DNA from: an uncultured Opitutia bacterium
Lineage (GTDB): Bacteria > Verrucomicrobiota > Verrucomicrobiia > Opitutales > UBA953
Direction: 5' to 3'
NCBI GenBank assembly: GCA_903895475.1
Contig: CAITUF010000225.1
Span: 1-8,333, forward strand
Length of the DNA stretch: 8,333 nt
The position numbers and the translations under genes were made by a program. The first letter of the stretch is position 1. Each line of letters starts with the position of its first letter. The notes below the pieces were generated by a model, which saw only the letters and a list, made by a program, of their open reading frames with translations, was not told where the DNA came from and ran no database searches. Positions 6,263-8,333 of the stretch are shown piece after piece.

Positions 6263-6721
6263 GTGGCCAAGGTTTTCGAGGTCGGCCTGATTTCTGACAC
6301 GCACGGGAAGATGCGCCCCGAGGCCTTGCTCGCACTCGAGGGCTGTGCGGTTATTTTTCATGCGGGTGATGTGTGCGGAGAGGCCGTGCTGGAGGATTTG
6401 GCGACCGTGGCGCCCTGTCACGCCGTGGCTGGTAATTGCGACGCGGACCCCGAACTACCCCTGACCATTCAGCAGGAAGTCGCTGGGGTCCGTTTACTCA
6501 TCCACCATGGCCACTTGCCAGTGGATGTGGCCCGTTTCCGTCCCGATGTAGTGGTGACGGGTCATACGCACGTCCCTAAGATTGAGCAGGTCGGCTCCGT
6601 GCTTTATGTGAACCCGGGGAGCGCGGGTCCGCGGCGATTCAACCTTCCGGTGACGGTCGCGCGGCTCACAATCAGTGATGGCCGCCCCGCTGCCCGCCTC
6701 ATCGAACTTCCGGTCGCATGA
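6263..6721 (+). CDS. YfcE/MJ0936-type metallophosphoesterase
   Basis: This 152-residue protein belongs to the small calcineurin-like phosphoesterases, two-metal enzymes that hydrolyse phosphomono- or phosphodiesters. The full metal-binding set is visible: ISDTHG (Asp12, His14), HAGDV (Asp36), GNCD (Asn58, Asp60), HHGH (81-84) and GHTHVP (His101, His103), with NPGS at 117-120 before the last strands. The length equals a complete single-domain member, and there is no signal peptide, so it should be cytoplasmic. The start is GTG 2 bases after the dnaX stop. VAKVFEVGLISDTHG puts the first strand at the usual place. The stop overlaps the hrpB start (ATGA), so it is very probably translated in one transcript with dnaX and hrpB. 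The physiological substrate cannot be told from sequence. Confidence 0.9.
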   Translation: MAKVFEVGLISDTHGKMRPEALLALEGCAVIFHAGDVCGEAVLEDLATVAPCHAVAGNCDADPELPLTIQQEVAGVRLLIHHGHLPVDVARFRPDVVVTGHTHVPKIEQVGSVLYVNPGSAGPRRFNLPVTVARLTISDGRPAARLIELPVA

Positions 6722-8333
6722 GTCAGGCGTTACCCATCGATGCCCTCAAGGAGCCACTCGTCGTAGCCTGTGGACGTACCCGCCGTATCGTCCTCCGCGC
6801 CCCGACGGGGTCGGGTAAGTCGACCCGGATTCCGCAGATGCTTTTGGACCTGGGCCTAGTGCAGGGACAAATCGTCGTCCTCCAGCCACGCCGTATCGCG
6901 GCCCGACTTTTGGCTGCACGCATTGCCCAAGAGCGCGGGGTTAAGCTGGGCGGTGAAGTCGGTTACCAGATACGTTTTGAGCGCGTCGAATCCGCGGACA
7001 CGCGCATCAAGTTTGTCACCGAGGCCTTGCTGCTTCGGCAGATGGCTTCGGACCCACAACTCAAGGGCGTCGGCGCGGTGGTCTTCGATGAATTCCATGA
7101 GCGGAACTTGCATTCCGATGTCGCCTTGGCGTTGGCCCGTCAGCTCCAGGAGTCCGGCCGGCCAGACCTGCTGATTATCGCGATGTCTGCCACCCTCGAC
7201 ACGGAAGGTGTGGCTCGCTGGATGGGCAATGCCGAGACTTTAGCGGCCGATGGTCGGGCTTACCCGGTTGATATCGAGTATGTGCCGGTCGCCCGCACGT
7301 CCACGCGTCCGGTCTGGGATTTGGCGGCAGAGCAGGTCGGCCGTATCCTACACGAGGAGCCCGAGGGCGATATCCTCGTCTTCATGCCGGGTGGCTATGA
7401 GATTATGCGCACCATTGGTGCGGTTCGTAACCTCCGCGAATCTGGCGGCGTCGATATCTTGCCGCTCTATGGCGAATTACCCCCGGAAGAACAAGACCGC
7501 GCCGTTCGTCCGGGCCCCCGCCGTAAAGTCATCGTCGCGACCAATGTCGCCGAGACCTCGCTGACCATTCCGGGCGTCCGGGCGGTCGTCGATGCTGGCT
7601 TGGCCCGGATTGCCCGTTTCGACGCCTTGCGTGGTATCGACACGCTCATGGTGGAAGCAGTCTCGCAAGCTTCCGCCGAGCAGCGTGCAGGCCGCGCTGG
7701 CCGTACGGGCCCTGGGCGTTGTATCCGCCTCTGGTCGCATACGGATCATCAAGCGCGCCCGTTGCGGGAAGTCCCGGAAATCAAGCGCGTCGACTTGGCG
7801 GAAACCATCCTGCTCCTACTCTCTTCTGGTTGGGGCGACCCAGCGACCTTCCCTTGGTATGAAAAGCCCGAGCCGATAGCACTACAGCGCGCGGTCACCG
7901 TTTTGACGGACCTCGGGGCGTTAGATGGGCGTGGTGCGTTAACCACGTTGGGTCGGCGGATGGCTATCTTCCCGGCGCACCCACGTTATGCCCGCATGCT
8001 CATGGCAGCGGATGAGCTGGATTGCGTCGCCGAAGTAGCGGCCATCGCCGGTCTTTCCCAAGGGCGGGATTTAATGCTGCGTAAGGTCGATGAACGCGTC
8101 GAGCGCGAGCGCGATGCCATCCCCGCCGAAGAAGGCTCCGATTTCTTCACGCGCTTGGCCTTGCTGCAGCGGGCGTCGGAGTTAAAGTTCGACCCCGAAG
8201 CCTGTGATCGCATCGGCGTGCATGGTCAGGCTGCCCGCCAGGCCGAACAGGCCGCCCGACAATTCCTGCGCTTGGCGCAAGGGCAGGGGCTCCGCATATC
8301 CGACCGACCAGCGGCTCCCGAAAACATCCGACG
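6718..8333 (+). CDS. hrpB: ATP-dependent RNA helicase HrpB, 3' end outside window
   Basis: HrpB is a DExH/DEAH-family superfamily 2 helicase of bacteria with a poorly defined role in RNA metabolism. The ATG at 6718 overlaps the upstream stop, and 538 codons are read before the right edge (E. coli HrpB has about 809 residues), so roughly the last third is missing. The helicase motifs are intact: I APTGSGKST (28-36), Ia LQPRRIAAR, II DEFHER (124-129), III SATL (157-160), V VATNVAETSLTIPGV (from 273) and VI QRAGRAGR (322-329). The DEFHER box and the following LHSDVALALARQ fit HrpB better than HrpA, which has DEAHER. After motif VI come the winged-helix and ratchet-like regions (IKRVDLAETILLLLSSGWGD, LGRRMAIFPAHPRYARML). 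No frameshift or missing residue is seen. Confidence 0.92.
   Translation, partial: MSQALPIDALKEPLVVACGRTRRIVLRAPTGSGKSTRIPQMLLDLGLVQGQIVVLQPRRIAARLLAARIAQERGVKLGGEVGYQIRFERVESADTRIKFVTEALLLRQMASDPQLKGVGAVVFDEFHERNLHSDVALALARQLQESGRPDLLIIAMSATLDTEGVARWMGNAETLAADGRAYPVDIEYVPVARTSTRPVWDLAAEQVGRILHEEPEGDILVFMPGGYEIMRTIGAVRNLRESGGVDILPLYGELPPEEQDRAVRPGPRRKVIVATNVAETSLTIPGVRAVVDAGLARIARFDALRGIDTLMVEAVSQASAEQRAGRAGRTGPGRCIRLWSHTDHQARPLREVPEIKRVDLAETILLLLSSGWGDPATFPWYEKPEPIALQRAVTVLTDLGALDGRGALTTLGRRMAIFPAHPRYARMLMAADELDCVAEVAAIAGLSQGRDLMLRKVDERVERERDAIPAEEGSDFFTRLALLQRASELKFDPEACDRIGVHGQAARQAEQAARQFLRLAQGQGLRISDRPAAPENIR

Overview
The window looks like a GC-rich bacterial chromosome (third codon positions mostly C or G). 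The left half is the distal end of the classical alpha ribosomal-protein operon, in the order rpsK (S11) - rpsD (S4) - rpoA (RNA polymerase alpha) - rplQ (L17), all on the + strand. It ends at a clear intrinsic terminator at 2781-2822. The S11 and S4 sequences and their style (long Ala/Pro/Lys-rich S11 N-terminus, cysteine-free S4) suggest Verrucomicrobiota, perhaps the Opitutae side. That placement is inferred from memory of protein style and is not tested.

Right of the terminator lies a small gene for a 78-residue protein with one membrane segment and a C-terminal Cys4 zinc ribbon (2843-3079). It is followed 20 bases later by guaA (GMP synthase, 3100-4656). After a 53-base gap come three tightly packed genes: dnaX (DNA polymerase III tau/gamma, 4710-6260), a YfcE-type metallophosphoesterase (6263-6721, 2-base gap) and hrpB (DEAH-family helicase, starting at 6718 with an ATGA overlap and running off the right edge). 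All genes are on one strand. No gene-free stretch exceeds 100 bases. I see no tRNA, rRNA, CRISPR array, insertion sequence or prophage.

Most of the window is ordinary housekeeping DNA. The most interesting signal is inside dnaX. A run of nine A residues (5842-5850) sits exactly where the conserved clamp-loader domains end and a Pro/Ala-rich tail begins. It is preceded at one base by a GC-rich hairpin, and loss of one A brings a TAA stop into frame at once. This is the arrangement expected for making a short gamma-like protein beside full-length tau by transcriptional slippage, as known for the A9 run of Thermus thermophilus dnaX. Two further oddities are a DnaX that has lost three of the four usual zinc-binding cysteines, and the absence of a convincing Shine-Dalgarno sequence before every visible start codon, several of which follow pyrimidine-rich leaders instead. 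I did not find a wholly new multi-gene system.
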